A stretch of 5,905 nucleotides of DNA from contig CALDZZ010000040.1 of NCBI GenBank assembly GCA_937944075.1, positions 1 through 5,905 on the forward strand. The letters are read 5' to 3'. The stretch is from an uncultured Rhizobiaceae group bacterium. Its GTDB lineage: Bacteria > Pseudomonadota > Alphaproteobacteria > Rhizobiales > Rhizobiaceae. The notes beneath the pieces are model-generated. The model saw only the letters and a list, made by a program, of their open reading frames with translations. It had not been told where the DNA came from and did not search any database. Positions within the stretch are counted from its first letter, which is position 1, and each line of letters begins with the position of its first letter. The translations under genes were made by a program, and so were the position numbers. Shown here piece by piece: positions 4,341 to 5,905 of this stretch.

Positions 4341-5536
4341 GTGCCTGGCTTGACATTATTGGTATTGGTGAAGACGGGGTCGATGGTTTATCTGCTCAGG
4401 CGCATGAGGCCTTGTCAAAGGCGGAAGTGATTGTTGGCGGAGACCGCCATCACACACTTGCACCAAATCAGGATGCAAGGCGGATAGCCTGGCCTTCACC
4501 CTTTAATGCCATGATTGACGAAATCATATCGCACAAGGGCAAGCAGATTGTCATTCTGGTGACAGGTGACCCGCTTTGGTATTCAGTTGGTGCGCGAATT
4601 CTTAAGGCTATTCCCAAGGATGAAGTGCGTTTTTTCCCTCAACTCTCAGCCTTTCAATGGGCGTCTGCCCGTATGGGATGGAGCCTTGCTGATCTTGAAA
4701 CACTGACCATACATGGACGTGCAGACAGCCAGATTTTACCTCGTCTTGCTCCTGGTGTGCGCATGCTGGTTCTAACCCAAAATGCCGACAGCCCTGCTGC
4801 CGTTGCCAGGCTTTTGAGAGAGCGTGGATTTGGCGAAAGCAAAATGACTGTACTGGCTGCAATGGGAGGTAAACGCGAAGAGCGGTTTGATGGATTGGCG
4901 AAAGACTGGTCTTTTAAAGTGCCCGATTTTCATACGCTGGCTATTCAATGTGTGGCAGGCAAACAGGCCAAATGGTATCCACGCACGGGTGGGTTGCCGG
5001 ATGATGCCTTTGTGCATGACGGGCAAATGACCAAACGCATGGTACGTTCTACCACGCTTTCGGCCTTGTCACCTTATCCTGATGCACTGCTTTGGGATGT
5101 TGGTGCAGGCTGTGGGTCAATTGCCATTGAATGGATGCGGGCAGCACGAGGTGCAAATGCGATTGCCATTGAACCCAACGAAAAGCGTATAGAAATGATC
5201 CGTGAAAATGCGCTTCATCTGGGTGTTGAAAAAATCAATATCATTCAGGGCAAGGCACCTGATGCGCTTGAGGGCCTGCACCAACCGGATGCAGTTTTCA
5301 TTGGTGGCGGGCTAACCGGCAAGAATACATTTGAAACGTGTTGGGATGCGTTGCGTGTTGGTGGCCGATTGGTTGCCAATGCTGTGACTGTGGAAAGTGA
5401 AATGAAGTTGTTTGAACTTTACGAAAAACATGGTGGTGATCTCTCTCGCATTACCGTGCAACAGGCTGAACCCGTTGGGCGGTTCAAGGGGTGGAAACCC
5501 TTTATGCCTGTAACGCAATGGATGGTCGTCAAATGA
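4337..5536 (+). CDS. cobL: Precorrin-6Y C5,15-methyltransferase (decarboxylating) CobL, CbiE-CbiT fusion
   Basis: 399 residues from ATG 4337. CobL uses two S-adenosylmethionine to methylate C5 and C15 of the corrin precursor and removes the C12 acetate carboxyl, giving precorrin-8X. The N-terminal CbiE-type tetrapyrrole methylase (about 1-205) shows IIGIGEDGVDGLS (7-19), VIVGGDRH (31-38), ILVTGDPLWYSVG (73-85) and LTIHGRAD (123-130). The C-terminal CbiT-type Rossmann methyltransferase (about 220-399) shows TKRMVRSTTLSAL (232-244), the SAM loop LLWDVGAGCGSIAIEW (251-266), IAIEPNEKR (276-284) and the D318-AVFIGGG strand. Length fits fused CobL of about 400 residues. I prefer ATG 4337 over the longer GTG at 4328. 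It gives the ATGA overlap seen at other junctions, and the extra three residues add nothing to the family start. No clear Shine-Dalgarno sequence precedes either, so translation probably depends on coupling to the membrane-protein gene upstream. Confidence 0.94.
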   Translation: MSAWLDIIGIGEDGVDGLSAQAHEALSKAEVIVGGDRHHTLAPNQDARRIAWPSPFNAMIDEIISHKGKQIVILVTGDPLWYSVGARILKAIPKDEVRFFPQLSAFQWASARMGWSLADLETLTIHGRADSQILPRLAPGVRMLVLTQNADSPAAVARLLRERGFGESKMTVLAAMGGKREERFDGLAKDWSFKVPDFHTLAIQCVAGKQAKWYPRTGGLPDDAFVHDGQMTKRMVRSTTLSALSPYPDALLWDVGAGCGSIAIEWMRAARGANAIAIEPNEKRIEMIRENALHLGVEKINIIQGKAPDALEGLHQPDAVFIGGGLTGKNTFETCWDALRVGGRLVANAVTVESEMKLFELYEKHGGDLSRITVQQAEPVGRFKGWKPFMPVTQWMVVK

Positions 5537-5905
5537 GTGGCAAATTATATGGCATTGGAGTAGGGCCGGGTGACCCGGAACTGATTACACTAAAAGCCCA
5601 TCGTATCCTGCAATCCTGTTCGGTTGTTGCATATCCGGCGCCTGATGACGGGAAAAGTTTTGCCCGTTCCATTGTGGCTGAATATCTGTCTTCTCAACAA
5701 AAGGAAATTCCGATTGTTATCCCCATGCGGGTTGAGCGCTTTCCTGCTGCAAGCGTGTATGATGAAAAAGCGCAGGAGATTGCCGAGCATCTCAAGGCTG
5801 GTGAAGATGTTGCTGTGCTGTGTGAAGGGGATCCGTTTTTCTATGGTTCCTTCATGTATCTGTTTGAGCGTTTGTCCGGTGAGTTTACGTGTGAAATCAT
5901 CCCGG
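5533..5905 (+). CDS. cobI: Precorrin-2 C20-methyltransferase CobI, N-terminal part (cut by right edge)
   Basis: The frame starts at ATG 5533, overlapping the cobL stop as ATGA, and stays open for 124 codons to the window end. CobI (CbiL in the cobalt-early route) transfers a methyl group from S-adenosylmethionine to C20 of precorrin-2. Visible family signatures are LYGIGVGPGDPELITLKA (5-22), the tetrapyrrole methylase P-loop-like start, the SVVAYPAP segment (30-37) typical of the CobI/CbiL branch, the motif IPMRVERFPAA (63-73), and VLCEGDPFFYGSFMYL (95-110), which forms part of the SAM site. About half of the usual 240-odd residues is present, with no frameshift seen. There is no strong ribosome-binding site, so coupling to cobL is likely. 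Acting after CbiX in this operon, it may work on cobalt-precorrin-2. The CobI versus CbiL name cannot be settled from this fragment. Confidence 0.92.
   Translation, partial: MSGKLYGIGVGPGDPELITLKAHRILQSCSVVAYPAPDDGKSFARSIVAEYLSSQQKEIPIVIPMRVERFPAASVYDEKAQEIAEHLKAGEDVAVLCEGDPFFYGSFMYLFERLSGEFTCEIIP

Overview
The window looks like part of an alphaproteobacterial chromosome of moderate GC. It carries most of the 5' end of a cobalamin (vitamin B12) corrin-ring operon read on the + strand, preceded by two unrelated-looking genes. The group assignment is an inference from the gene mix: a CobI/CobH/CobL set together with a long His-rich CbiX and a tiny HxGHxGELAGHxHW protein, an arrangement I associate with alphaproteobacteria.

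Region 1 (1-783): the 5' end of a PAS-domain sensor gene on the - strand (running off the left edge) diverges across a 126-bp AT-rich spacer from a TerB-like gene on the + strand.

Region 2 (784-1043): a 260-bp non-coding stretch. It holds a credible sigma70-type promoter (850-878). Its predicted transcript starts near 885 and folds into a long P1-like stem (890-905 with 947-963), followed by a Rho-independent terminator (974-1000). The 3' arm of the first stem is also complementary to the terminator's 5' arm and loop (955-963 with 979-987, nine pairs including one G-U). This is the layout of a transcription-attenuating riboswitch. It lacks the B12 box and the other core motifs of the cobalamin riboswitch, and I cannot assign it to a known class. 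It is the most interesting thing in the window.

Region 3 (1044-5905): seven tightly packed genes in one direction. In order they are a small secreted/membrane His-containing protein (DUF6732-like), long-form CbiX cobaltochelatase with Cys and His-rich tail, an RNase H-fold (DUF429-like) protein of unknown role, CobH (precorrin-8X methylmutase), a small multi-pass membrane protein, CobL (CbiE-CbiT fusion methyltransferase) and the 5' part of CobI (precorrin-2 C20-methyltransferase, cut by the window edge). Junctions are 5 nt and 9 nt gaps, then ATGA, TAATG, ATGA and ATGA overlaps, so this is almost certainly one transcription unit with translational coupling.

How they work together: CbiX loads cobalt into sirohydrochlorin (early insertion). 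CobI methylates C20, CobL methylates C5 and C15 and decarboxylates the C12 acetate, and CobH moves the C11 methyl to C12. The three remaining proteins have no established step in corrin synthesis, but their position inside the operon suggests accessory roles, possibly in cobalt handling or intermediate processing.
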